This document shows, piece after piece, positions 1 to 12,090 of a stretch of 64,000 nucleotides of DNA. Both the position numbers and the translations under genes were made by a program. The notes below the pieces were generated by a model. The model had not been told where the DNA came from. It saw only the letters and a program-made list of their open reading frames with translations, and did no database searches. Within the stretch, counting starts at the first letter, position 1; each line of letters begins with the position of its first letter. The DNA lies in NCBI RefSeq assembly GCF_050436995.1, contig NC_134753.1, forward strand, positions 248,001 to 312,000. Reading direction: 5' to 3'. Source of the DNA: Anticarsia gemmatalis (lineage: Eukaryota > Arthropoda > Insecta > Lepidoptera > Erebidae).

Positions 1-320
1 CCTTAAAACTAACTCTAAAAAGGCGAGTACACTCCATTATGTGATTTAAAAATGATATTCAAAATCGCTATTAGGGCCAAAACGAGCGTGCCCACTATTC
101 TATTACCGACCCTTGGCGGAATAAATTCCATCGAAGCACAATAATAATAAAAAAATGTCGAGAGCTTGTCGCGTGCAAAAGACGTGCGGTCACGCGGTCC
201 TGTCCCCCCCCCCTGCCTGCCCCCCGTCCCTCCGCGCCTGTCCCGCACTCCCCCGCGTCTCCCCTGCCTCACCCCCGCGTCCTCCTCACCGCTGCGCACC
301 CTCACAGCCACCCCCGCACG
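1..320. other. C-rich block in intergenic DNA
   Basis: The plus strand from about 180 to 320 is strongly pyrimidine-biased, with a run of ten C at 204-213, a six-C run shortly after, and many CCC/CCCC runs to about 317. The complementary strand therefore has closely spaced G runs that could form a G-quadruplex. Open frames across it (98 and 101 codons) are proline/arginine or glycine/arginine rich, have no recognisable domain and are explained by base composition. No gene is called. Confidence 0.6.
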
Positions 321-479
321 AATATAATATGCATTATGCGAAATCCGTAACTCTTATGTCGGGTCCGGAGAATACCTTAAACAGGCACTTTCACATTACA
401 CTTTCAACTTTATACCTCCTTCATAGAGTTGAAATTTATTCCAGCAAGTGTGGTTGTTAAGTCGTTTGGTCAAGGCATC

Positions 480-780
480 GGTGTGCGGTTTCCTTAGGGC
501 GGGCGAGGCCTGCACTCTCCAGATAACGCCGGGTATTAATCATAGTATTATCGGGCGGCGGCGGCGTCTTTGTTATGACACCGCGTTATTGCAGTTTTTT
601 CTCTATCTACCCTCGAGGAGCCGATAAACGCTTGGAGAGTGAATTTTCCGGGACAGATGTTTTAGCAATCCGGGAGATAGGCATAACGACGCTATCAAAC
701 AATGAGTGTTATGAGTGTGACGTCACATGCGCGGGGTCAACTCCACTGCTCACCGTTATTAAGTCATAAAATATCAAAAC
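480..780. promoter_or_regulatory. GC-rich patch with a palindromic CRE
   Basis: A patch richer in G and C than its flanks, including a (GGC)n-like stretch near 555-566 and a perfect palindromic CRE, TGACGTCA, at 718-725, followed by ATGCGCGGGG. The CRE is the known binding site of CREB/ATF bZIP factors. Use as an enhancer or promoter is inference, since no adjoining exon is visible. Confidence 0.3.
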
Positions 781-1024
781 CTTATAAAGTAGCGTATGAA
801 TATTGAAGATACTGTAATAGAATTGCTTTTCGAATATCTTTTCGATCATCTTATTTCATTTCAAATGTCCCTGCTTAATAAAAGCAGTAATTTTGAATTG
901 ACAACAATTCTGAAAGTTACCCAAACGACTACTGCATCTGAAATGCGAATAAACTAAATCCAAAAGTAGTCTCTTCTCTTGACTAAGAGCTGTATTTTAG
1001 TCATTCATAAATACATGACCAGGA

Positions 1025-1105
1025 CCGGTCCTATTGGCGCTCGATGGGGGAGGCCTTCGTCCAGCAGTGGAAGATTCCCGGCTGAGATGATGATGATGAT
1101 GATAA
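1025..1105 (+). mobile_element. LINE 3' tail fragment ending in a (GAT)n repeat
   Basis: The segment contains 'gaggccttcgtccagcagtgg' (given here only as a marker block at 1050-1070), then GCTGA and five GAT/ATG repeats at about 1085-1102. This is the usual truncated 3' end of a non-LTR retrotransposon family found at many sites in lepidopteran genomes. No reverse transcriptase ORF is left. The family clade is not assigned. Confidence 0.6.
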
Positions 1106-1499
1106 ATACATACACTCAATCACACTCACTCACAACTCGACCTAAGCCTTCCAACGTAACCTAATATTCTTTCAACAATTTTTCGCAGTAATAACTATTA
1201 TACTAAAACTAGGTTTCCATGAATTCTGTTTTAGACTTGGTTACCAATAAGTATTGGACAGCTTATACGACTCTCATTCATAAGCTGTAAAACTAACGAA
1301 TAATATAATTTCTCATCCTAAAGCTCTATCCCTGGTATCATATAAAACGTAACCGAAAAAAAACTGTTGCATATTGTATCATATTTCTTAAAGTTAACCA
1401 TATTCTTATCATTCATGTGTGTCCATTAACCGAAAAAACTGTTGCATGTATACCATATTTCATAAAAAACCGCCTCTTCACAGTGACGTGAAAATTTTC

Positions 1500-1700
1500 C
1501 AACATTTAACTGCAACAATGGTTCATCGTTCAGTGCGCGAGTCAGTGGGTTCGACTCCCGATAGTGGCAGTTGCTTCAATAGAGGATGACTGGCTCCAGC
1601 GAGGCTGACTATCAGGGATGTTAAACAATTTGTGTGTGATTAATGATCAGTGTAGCGGAGGAACTGACGGCACCCCGAGGGAACTGTAACTGTGGAAGAT
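1500..1700 (+). mobile_element. Possible tRNA-derived SINE with a box B
   Basis: GGTTCGACTCC at about 1548-1558 matches the RNA polymerase III box B consensus GGTTCGANTCC. No convincing box A is seen at the expected distance upstream, and no cloverleaf can be drawn, so this is not called a tRNA gene. A degenerate tRNA-derived SINE is the best reading. Confidence 0.3.
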
Positions 1701-2154
1701 TTCACGGATGATGCTTAATATATGTTTAAAGAAGGCAGATGACAAAATGAGACCGATTTTTAGGATATCTAAAGGATATGGAACTTTTTGAAAGTGTTTC
1801 AAATTTGAATAATTGAAATTAAATTAAATATTTAACTATATTCCTCAGTTTATGACTGCAATAAGTAATCAGGTTTTGCCGGTAGAAAAATCTGTTATCA
1901 ACAAATCTACTGCTTTATACCTTTGCAATGTAGCTGTAGCTAAAACGATCTACATTTTCATAAGACTTGCTTTGTCTTTGTTTAATTACATATTCCTTCT
2001 TATGCCTCTACTAGGATGATATTCACGAGTTTACACGAATTAAAACACAGTAGGTAGTAATCCTCGAAATAGACAGGCAAAGCTGATAACTTTTCCAACA
2101 TTTGTATCAAAATACATTATCATTCTCAAACGCTACCTAAACGTTTAACGCAAT

Positions 2155-2222
2155 AACCCTCACACATACACACAAGCAGTTAACACACACATCATGTACG
2201 TGTGTGTCTGTGTGTGTGCGCA
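2155..2222. repeat. CA/TG microsatellites in inverted order
   Basis: Interrupted (CA)n at about 2160-2192 is followed by interrupted (TG)n at about 2200-2219, separated by CATCATGTACG. The two are complementary, so single-stranded DNA or RNA here could fold into a long imperfect hairpin. Confidence 0.6.
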
Positions 2223-2890
2223 CTGGGATCATTTTTCACGTTTCATGAAGCGACGGGCACTGGATTAAAATACATTTCGCTAGTCGCCGGTGATGGATGG
2301 CCTGGGAGGGAAAGGGTTGCTGCTCCCTCCCTCACCCTCCCAGCCTCTCCACGGAGGAGGGTACGTGTATGAATGGGTAATTTTATTGATCGTTTGCAGG
2401 CAAATGAGAGTTTTGCTGCCGAATAAATAGGTAAGTTTTATCGTGTTATGAACAAAGCATGTATTATGTTTATAGGAGTCATTAATATTGAAGGCCTAAT
2501 ATTCAAGATATGTAGATGTAGATGTAGTTTCGAGTCACAAATTACTCGTATTATGATCGTGAATTACTTAACACTATTAATGTTACGAGTATCGCGCAGC
2601 CATTTTCACATACTGTCTTTAACTAAACACACGCCAGATGTGATTTGACCAAAAATAAAAGAGATATGATCGTTTTACTTTTCAAACGGTCGTCCGAAAA
2701 GCTTCAAAGATATTTCAATGGTTATCACAAAAGAATCATATCGTGTTGTTTGATAAGCAATAAATTAAACGATTCACCAAAGTGTTGATAGAACTCGTAA
2801 ATAAAACAGTATTGTATTGTAACGTTACGCCGCCCAATAAGGAAAAACTCGTCACTTAAATCCGACTTGGCGACAAAACGATACCCATTA

Positions 2891-2940
2891 CATTTACCGA
2901 CATTTACTGACATTTACCAACATTTACCAACATTTACCGT
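2891..2940 (+). repeat. Five tandem copies of a 10-bp unit
   Basis: Five head-to-tail copies of a 10-bp unit, catttaccga with variants ending in tga, caa and cgt, occupy 2891-2940. This is a short minisatellite with no coding or RNA signature. Confidence 0.8.
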
Positions 2941-3735
2941 TCTAAATGTCTATGCTTCTCGTCTGAAATCAACACCGTAGTAACCAGAAACGAGTAGGAA
3001 CTAAAATGATTTCAGACAAACATAGCAAAGTGAAGGCAAATACGAGAAAAACTGTCATATTTGCGTTGTATCGTGTTTTGGGAAAAAACCTCCGCTGACG
3101 TTTCCGATGTTCGACTAACAAAACTAACATTACACACACGACGATGTTTATTCACTGTGCCTTCAGAATGTTGTACCTTTTTGACAAATCACTTTTATTT
3201 TCTTCTTTCATGTGAAGGCTTATAATGTCATTTGATAGCTCCTATGCTCCTGGCTTTCTATGATCAAAATGTTCAAGATATTTGACATTTTCTTTAAGCT
3301 GTTCATTATAACTTTTAATGACAGTAAACTAATATTCTATCGCCAAAGACAAGTATACTATAGTTTAGTAGCCCAGTTTATGCGCTTAGCATTTTTTTTA
3401 TTGTAATACCTACAGTTATTAAGAACTCAAACCTGCATCAAACCTACGTTAGTCTATGTTTAAGTATCAAAAACCGTGAAATATTCCCAGTGCGTGAAGT
3501 TGTCTCAGTGTGTCGGTCTATGGCCGGATATTTCATTTCCTACATGAACCGCACACCGCACACACATCGCCACGTATCGCCACACGTTAATGACGCAATT
3601 ATCAGATATCTACACGATCCGCGCAAATATTAGCTACACTAATACAACCACCTTTTGACAGCCTGCCACTATGTCACTATGAGCTAGAACTAAGTTATTA
3701 ATAAAGAAGTGAGGTTAAATTATCATTAAATCTTA

Positions 3736-3919
3736 TCTATTCTAATATTATAAACAGGAAACATTTGTATGTAAGTATGTTTGTTGCTCTTTCACGCAAA
3801 ACTACTCAACGGGATTAATGAAATTTTGTACGCATATGGTTTATAACCTAGATTAACAGGGATAACTTTTTACCCCGGTAAATGTATTCATGCGGACGAA
3901 CTTGTGGGCAGAAGCTTTT
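3736..3919 (+). mobile_element. Helitron-type non-autonomous element
   Basis: It starts TCTATTCTAATATTATAAA and runs through 'ctctttcacgcaaaactact' to a 3' part with 'gcggacgaacttgtgggcag' and AAGCTT. This is the layout of a very abundant lepidopteran non-autonomous Helitron-like family, whose intact copies run from TCTATACTAATATTATAAA to GCGGGC...AAGCTAG. The terminal CTAG is mutated here, so the copy is old. No coding capacity. Confidence 0.6.
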
Positions 3920-6900
3920 TGACATAAATTTTATTACATTACAGCTCTACTAATACTTTCAACTAGTGAATACCTAATACGATCTAAAAGATATTTCCAA
4001 ATATAAGTTGTTTTAACTTGGTTTTAATTCAGAGTACCTACAACTCTGTACCCTTGTTCAGATCTTGCCGTAGAAATCTTATACTTAAGTTCAAATATTG
4101 TAAAGTAGAGCTAAAAAATATAATAATATAAACTCTTTATTGTCCACAGTAAAAATACAATAAATAAAAATAGAGAAACCTTAAATATAAATAACATACT
4201 GATGAACAATCGGCGGCCTTATCGCACAAGGCAATCTCTTCCAGGCAACCATGGGATGGAGAGAGAAGTGTAGATGTAGAAAAGGGGCAATCAAAAAATT
4301 TTAATTTTAACTTTGCTACCAGTAACATCTATCAACATAGCTTTATTACCAACATGTTCCCATATAGTACAGTGTGTGCGTCATAGTGATAATGATGGCA
4401 ACTCGATACCGTGTCCGTTACATTAGCTGATCGAGGTGTCACCACGTCGCGCGCTGTTTGTGGACGCACCTTTATGTGCACCACATAATACATAGGTTTT
4501 AACCTGATTAATATTGGCACAGTACGGACAGCTACTAATATATTTACACTATTAACCGTACAACAACGCGAGATAGTGGTATAGACTATAAACGAAAGTA
4601 AAGCTCAGTTTATCAAACCTATCTATCGCACGCAAAATAAATAAAACAATTTGCGTAGCATCACGTGCTTCTAACCCCAGTATTCATAATACAATTGTCA
4701 TTACTATCGGTTCCGCTGAATTTTAAATAGCAAGCGTTGCATACCCCAAAAAACTACTTCATACAAATTGATACAAAACTCCAGATAATTGACAGAAGAT
4801 CTTTTGATTCCGCCAAGTCGTTATATCCTCGCGCCAAACACTAAATTCACTGAACAATGAACACGCGCGATCATAAATCACCGGTGACAAATACAGCCAG
4901 GTGCGACTCACACATCAGTTTTAAAACTATTTTATAACACTCCAAAATATTTTACAGCAAAAAATGTGTTAAATCCGCACGTCGCGTGGCACAACACTAA
5001 CTTAAAAAACAGCTGCAGCCCAAAAGGGTTGACTGCAAAAGGGTTACAACCCTAAAGAATAACCCCTTATTTTTTAGGGCCGCGTGTGTCAAATCGCGAC
5101 GTTAAAAGAGCCCTTTGTATGCAAAGCGCCAATAAAAAGCTTTGGCGCGTGCATGCGCGGTTTGATTTTAAACTGATTTGAATATAGAACATTTACATAC
5201 ATGTCGCGGAGGCTCGTGATTGGCTGAGGTGTGCGGTACGCCTGCGCACTGCCGGCACTCGCGGCCTGTTTAAAGTGTCAACTGGATGGCGAGCCGTTTG
5301 ATTCGCTGACGCAATATGATATGACGTACAGATATTTGCATATGTAGATATCGGCGTGGAAACTCGCCCTCTTTACATTGTACAGCGCTTAGATGCTTAC
5401 CCCGCGGTATAAGGGGACCCCTTAATATTACAGCACTTTAGAGTTTGAATAGAATGTACTTTTGACAATAGGTTTACGGGATTAAAAAAAATTTCTAGTC
5501 TAATTCTAGCAGTGTTAGTTAGTGTTAGTTCTAGCAACGCCGAGTCATATAAAATTGCTCATAAATCAAAAGCTTGTCAATACAAATTTACGTTTTGACC
5601 CTCTATTGTAAGGGTACTTGCTTTAATCATATTTAAGTAAAGTTGCAAATTATAAACTTCTGATAAGTAATTTCTATATTACTACCCTTAGCCAAGTAGC
5701 AAATCCAAACTTACCTACAACTACCCATATAAAATAAAATAAAATGAAGAATTTTCATTATAAATGAAACGTGATGTAGTTAGTCGTCGCTGGCGGCATA
5801 CAAGGCAGCTTGTAGGAACTATACACTCATTAGGGGAGCGCGCCCTTTGTGCCGCACAATCACGGCCGCCAGGGGGAGCCATTATCGAATTGTTTAAAAT
5901 AACGAGGGACCTCTCGTTTGTGTTGCCAGTTAGTGAGATCTGTGTGAACACATATATTATAACTAAACGTGACTGTGTGACACTTTTTGGGAAAACGGAA
6001 GACTTACACTTGAACAAAGTCGTGGGCTTTTAGTTAACTCTATTTTCCTATGGTAGCATAAAATATGATGGTGTGTTGCTGTTGCCAAAGTAGAAATTCA
6101 GTGAGAGTTTATAGCATAGACCATGCAAAAGCACGGTCGTCAAATATCCACAAGAAAATTAGGTAAGATTTGCATAAACATAACACAACACAACAAACAA
6201 AGTTACTCCACATGTTTTTTTTTTAATACCACAAGAGAAGAGGAGTGGAGGGAAGTTATTACTTCCATATCTATTTTCATGAAAATCTTTCGTGACCAAT
6301 AACAAGACTTAAAGTCAAATTGCTTCTAGACTAACCACCTTATTTACTTTAAACCCAACTCTCATTACGAACTAAAACATTACCATCAAGATCCAAAACA
6401 AAAACAAAACACAACCAAAATTAAAAAGAGCCCAATTATCTATCAGAGAACAAAGGAACGTGATTGACAAAACACACAATGGCAATTAAATAATCCCAAT
6501 CAATGGTGAGTACCACCTGTTCCTGAGGCTTGGATTCCGTCCCGACATAAAGGAATACCAGTGGCCTCCACACACATCGTTACGGACCCTGTTTACACGC
6601 TCCACGGGTCACAAAAAAACGCTCCATTTGGTAATTAAATTGTGCCCCCGAGGTAGTGCAAACTTGAAGAGCAAACATCGCCGGTACGTCGTATGAAATG
6701 TTGTTACTTCACCAAATTGCTTGTCAGAGGTATACCCGATGTACCCCCGCTATACCCGCTATACCCGCTACGGCTACTGTACCCAGTTGTTACACTAATG
6801 TGTTCTGTAATGATATTGTTGATGTCTTTTATGTATTTTGTCTTTCCTGTTATTTTTAACTTACAGGAATTCAGGCGGTTTCGAAGCTCATTAATGTTTT

Positions 6901-9900
6901 TTTTTCCCTTTGTTATTTACTTCCAAATTACTGTAACTTTTCCCAATTTATGTATTACTTAATTAACTTATTATAATTTTAAATCACGCAAGCAATATAC
7001 AGTGATATAATAGAGTAGGTACAAAAATCTACAAGATATTGAAAACAACAGTCAATTGACGGCTCATTGAACTTCAAAAGTCGATAAAATCATGAAAATC
7101 CTTAAGAAACGGTAAAGTTTTGATCCGTTTTGATAATTCAAACTTTTAGCCTTTCATTACGTCGGCAACTTGCATTATTATTAATAAAAGTAACATAAAA
7201 TGCAAGCAAACAACGGAACTTGGCCAACATAATAAAAACTTAAAGGCAAAATGATTAAACTCATAACGCGACGCTAGGAACGAACGTAAAACCACGTCTA
7301 ATAGAAATGCCGAGTTAAATTTTATTCGAGAGTAAACAGCACGGCGTTATTAGAGGGATATACGAGCGACGCCGGGTGACATGTGACAGCTATTGTTGGC
7401 ACGATACACAAATATACTAAATGCACAGTTTTGCGATTAAGAATAGTAGGGGAGTGTTTAAAATTTTGTTCAATTTATCCATTGTGGGATAGTACGTTTT
7501 GTTAAAGACATTTAAAGTACAGCATTGCATTTTGTAGAAGTGATATTAAAAATTACTGATATTTTATAGGTAGTGTAGAAATATTGCGTTAAAGGCTAAA
7601 TGCGATTAATACCTTCCTTGGCACAAAATTGGTCAGAAATACACGTGTTTTATAGCTTCATTACTTTCTACAAGGGGTACTAAAGACATACAATCTACTT
7701 TACTCGTAAGTGCATCTATTAGTAGCCACAATAAGAAATATTGCAATACAAAATCCAAAATATGAATGTTATATTGTAGCGTCTCTCAATGCAACGACAC
7801 AAAGACATTCTGTCTTTTGTCCACGATGCGCTGAATAGAACATTTTAAATCCATTGAAAATGTTACAAAAGTACTTTTAAGAGATTTCTGTATCATTTTT
7901 AAAATGATTCGTGCATATTTCACATGTAAGTATGTTGCAAAGATTAAACTACATTATTTTGTGGGTGTTCAATCGAAAAACAAAAAGGTCAATGTTTCAC
8001 GCAACAAGCGTCGGTTGTCGGTCGTCGCTGCACGTCGTAACAGATGGCTTAAATAGGCTATTGGCATTTACAACATGTCACCCTAAACACTCCTTTAACG
8101 AAGAATTTAAACATACGTATGTTACAAATGTCGTTCGTATCAGACATTTATGAGAACTAATTTCGCTGTCTCCGTAGACAGCAAGTTAAAACGCTCACAG
8201 TCGTTGAGTAATAACAGCGGATAGCGGCGAGCGATACTAAGTACGTGTCAATTGATAGCGAGCCGATGTCTGCGGAGAAATTGTACCTCCTTTCTTTGTC
8301 CTTGACCGCTAAAGGTTGCAGTTCATAGACATGACGCCGTTCCTTCCCAGCGCTAAGGTTCATTATCGCCGATAAAACTCGTGTACAGTTACGGGGTTAA
8401 ATTATCATTAATTAGGAGAAAGTAGGAGGCGATGCGGCCCACGCAAAAAAAACACCGTGAAAGTAAATTGTGTCCATTGTTAGCACGTAAAGGGCACCGG
8501 ACATGTTGCGGACCGACGGCACTTACGCGTGCTTTACATTCATTATACGCAACGCAACTCTAATTCAGACGCATTGGCAATGCTTCATGCTGTCAGAAAC
8601 CGCCTTGATTTTGATTTAATTTGTTGATAGTGAACGATTAAATTGCAAATGTTGGAAGCATTCCGTGCAATTCATCATAGAGCGGCGGTCGCGTGTGTGG
8701 GAGCGTCGGTAATGTTGGCAGCTTTCTAGCGAGGCCCCGCCCGCGCCGACGCCTCGGTGTTGTTTTACACCAATAACTAACACTTTACACGGCTAAGTAC
8801 CAACACGCATCCATCGTCACTACTCACTACGCTCAGCCTACGGCATAATGAAGCAGAACAATGCTACAACTTTATACTACGCGTTCAATAACGTCTCTAT
8901 TATATTCATAACTACTGAAGCATGTACTTTTAGTACCTACTTCTGGTATGCAACAATCGTGATTTATTAAGTCAAAATGGTAGATTGTAAAGGATGATAA
9001 GAAAACAATAAAAATTATAGGATTATCTTGGAATTCAGTCATGTAAGAAATAGACAAAGTAAAGCGACCTCGTGCGATTGACAAGTAGCATGACCAGCGT
9101 TATCACGACAATCAGAATGACAGTTAGCACACTGCGTGAAGTATAATCCTGAAGGGGGCGTTACAACAGTCGAGCGACATTTCAGAATGTGCGGACAAAC
9201 TAGCAATTAAATAAAATTATACAAATCGGTGTCATGGCCGCGTTACGTTAACAATTAAACATCGTTAACTAGCAATTAAGGGAAACATCACAATCGGACG
9301 TTTAATTAGATAATGCTGTGATGTTTTTCCCGTCATCGCGTAACAAGAGTGGAGCCGTGGAGCAGCGGACTCGACCTCCACTTCCACAAATGTTATAATT
9401 AAAAGTTCTTATTCACGGATATTTAGTTTTTCAACAAATTCCTAGCAGTTTTGTTGTCGTTAACATTCCAACTGATTCGTCAGACATTTTTATGATACAC
9501 TAATGAGCAAAATAAACAGTACTAATTAGTATTTGCATCCTGCATAACTTAGATTTTCCAGAAAGTGATTTTCCTTCTAATTCTAAGCATTACTCGTCGC
9601 TACTTTGTTGTATGCAGTTGATGATTAGTATTCTTCTTGGATTTATTAAAGAACGGTGAATACGGTGCATAAATTAACTATTTCTATTATTTATTAACTG
9701 TGATGAAATCATTAATAATTAAATCTTTGAAGCGTGATAAAAAATATGCTCGTGGTTGTTATTTTATGGTATGAAATGCAAATGATGCTAGACACTAAGT
9801 CATGTTCAACTGTACCAATTGCATCTTAAAATATGCAAAACACCAATCTGCATAATCTTGATTATGCAAAATAAAACAAAGCGAGTCGCTACAAGCGCTG

Positions 9901-11344
9901 ATTCCTCGCCAATTTGTGTGGAACATTCCGACATGGAACAAACACTCTACCGAGCGGCTCATCTTATGATCGTGCCGCATAATCACTAGAAAAATTTGCC
10001 TCCGCGATCAATTTGCGCCCATTACCGACGGGTCAGAGTTCGACGCCTGACGATCCTAATATGTACACTTTTAAAATTAACCTCCCACTGTAAAAGATAC
10101 CTTGTAAATTAACAATAAGATTCAAATTGGTGTTTCTTATTCAATGCTCTCATCAATAAAACTGATCTGAATGTTGAATAAATATGAGTTTTATTGTGAG
10201 GTATGTTAGGTAGGTTTTGGCGTGGTGTCGGTGTTTTCTTTGATAGTGGTGATACAAGGCGAATTCGGCGGCGCTTGGGTATAAGTATGCTAATTCAGGC
10301 AATTGGGCTGTGCGCGGATGCCGGCATACTGATGCGGAGCCACGGCGGGGGTCACACGCGACACGCCGGGACCACGTTCAGCCTCAATGTCAACGCTCAA
10401 TTGTGTCTGTTTATGTGCCTTACAGTTACTGTTGATAGTACGAAGTATTTCGAACTATACTTTGTCGTGCAGTATCTATTATTGCTCACTTAAATGATTA
10501 AGAATCATTACTAGTAATCTATTTTTGATACGCAAAGCTTGCATTCTCATCTGCAAAGTCAGTCCTAAGATATATTGAGCTAAAATATTCTTTGCAATAA
10601 AATTATAAACGTAATATCTATCACTAATATTGAATTTGTTATTAGTAGTATTGGAGCATACAGGGAGGTCATTATAGATAGTTGGTAAAGAAAAAGACTT
10701 CTTCTGATAAATCACATAAGAGCCCTTTTACAGGCAAAAATACACTAAAAACCATTGTAGCAATTCGGCTGTTTAGGTTAATTTCATCTATGTCACGTTT
10801 TCGACAAATTATTTTCCTGCCAAAGATGAACTAACACTTTATCTCTTAGATAGCCCATGTAAGAAAGTCTGGTAAGTAATAGGCCCGGAAAAAACCCTAT
10901 GGACTTTACCAGGATCAGAAAGCGGTTATTCTGTAAACAGCGTTAATTGCTTAATAGTGCGCGCCTATTTAGTCTATTAGGAACTGTATAAGGATGTAAC
11001 GACATCTCCGTCATGAATAATCCAAGAGTATATGATAGGGACTAGGAGTTTAAAAAGTGATTGACTACATATTACTTTTGAAAAGTGGTAAACTTAGTGC
11101 AAATAATTACGAGGAAAAACATAGTCTAATGAAAATATGACATGATGTAAGTATTCAGATTTTCTCATTTGCTACGTAGCCGACATATTCGTATAAGCAG
11201 AAATAGGCTAAACATCGGAGCTGGTGATCACAATCCAGCAGCGGTGCATGAGTTTTTTGTGAGTGTTCGTCATCAGAAGTAGTCTAACTCGCTCCGGGTC
11301 GGAATGCGGCCCGCTACAGTTTTGTTGCGTTCCGATCGCTTTGT
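3920..11344. other. Intergenic DNA, no gene seen
   Basis: AT-rich spacer. All open frames are under 100 codons with no recognisable domain or supporting splice pattern. Minor structure: near 5017-5085 there are several AAGGGTT/AACCCT blocks in both orientations; at 5511-5530 the 10-mer agtgttagtt is doubled; at about 6729-6770 the unit ctatacccg is repeated. A 96-codon plus-strand frame at 10203-10493 is GC-rich in its middle but not recognisable. A LINE or SINE remnant too diverged for me to see may be present. Confidence 0.5.
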
Positions 11345-11480
11345 ACCGTTAAATTTGAATCCGCGAGCGGCGCGGGCGCGGGGCAATCTGCGGCGGCCGG
11401 TATGCGCATGCGCGTTGTCGCCGACTGATGGATGACAGGTGACGGCGGCGCCGCAAAGGACCAGGGCCGCTCCACACGAA
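11345..11480. promoter_or_regulatory. GC-rich island with an NRF1-type palindrome
   Basis: A compact CpG-rich block in AT-rich surroundings with GCGCATGCGC at 11404-11413. That palindrome is the binding core of the NRF1/Erect-wing family and is common in animal promoters. No clear first exon follows on either strand, so promoter, enhancer or unknown RNA start remain open. Confidence 0.3.
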
Positions 11481-11929
11481 TAAATATAACCTAGAACCCA
11501 CCGAGAATGTTACATGAGTGTTGTAATTAAGCTCATCTCTCATTCCTCGTTGATCTACTACCACTATTCACTTATTAGCCCCACTTCAAAGTCGGCGACA
11601 CGTAATGACTGCGTTAATGGTAAGCAATAGAATTTTATGGAGTTATGCCGTTGAGCAGTGTTGCTCTTTACGAGCGTCAAAGCACCTATATAATTGTAAT
11701 AATTGACCTCAAATATCACCAATGTTCTCAACTTCTCACAGCTGGCTTCAAGAAATTTACTTAATTTGCTTAGATTCCCAGTCGAATGCAAACGCAGCAC
11801 AATAATTGCAACTGAGGTACTTTGTGTTAGTTACGATAGGCAAACCTAAGATAACTTACTCGATGCCAGGCTACCAGATTTTTTCAACAATAGTTAACCG
11901 TATTAGATGGTCCTAGAAGCATGGGTCAG
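11481..11929. other. Intergenic DNA between two GC islands
   Basis: AT-rich sequence with short meaningless frames on both strands. No gene, RNA or repeat is seen. Confidence 0.5.
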
Positions 11930-12090
11930 CCCTGATACCGGGAGAGCTCATTAGAGATTCGCGGTGCGCGTTCAGTTCAGGCTTGCGGTGGCGGCGCGGC
12001 GGCGCGGGCGCAGTAGCTGCGCGGCTCTCCGCGGCACAAAGCGCGCCGCCCGCAGCCCGCCGCATCACACACACCGCCACGCTTAGCGTA
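11930..12090. promoter_or_regulatory. Very GC-rich CpG block
   Basis: About 160 bp dominated by GCG/CGG/CGC words, including ggcggcgcggcggcgcgggc near 11990. A TTCAGT word near 11969 resembles the arthropod initiator. A 68-codon minus-strand frame across it is alanine/arginine rich because of base composition. Regulatory use is inference. Confidence 0.3.

Noticed and set aside
1540..1560. Possible tRNA gene because of a perfect box B
   Set aside because: No box A at the right spacing and no cloverleaf; a SINE remnant is more likely.
5017..5085. AAGGGTT/AACCCT blocks resembling telomere repeats
   Set aside because: Not tandem, and the insect telomere repeat is TTAGG. A similar cluster at 26239 suggests a degraded transposon or low-complexity sequence.
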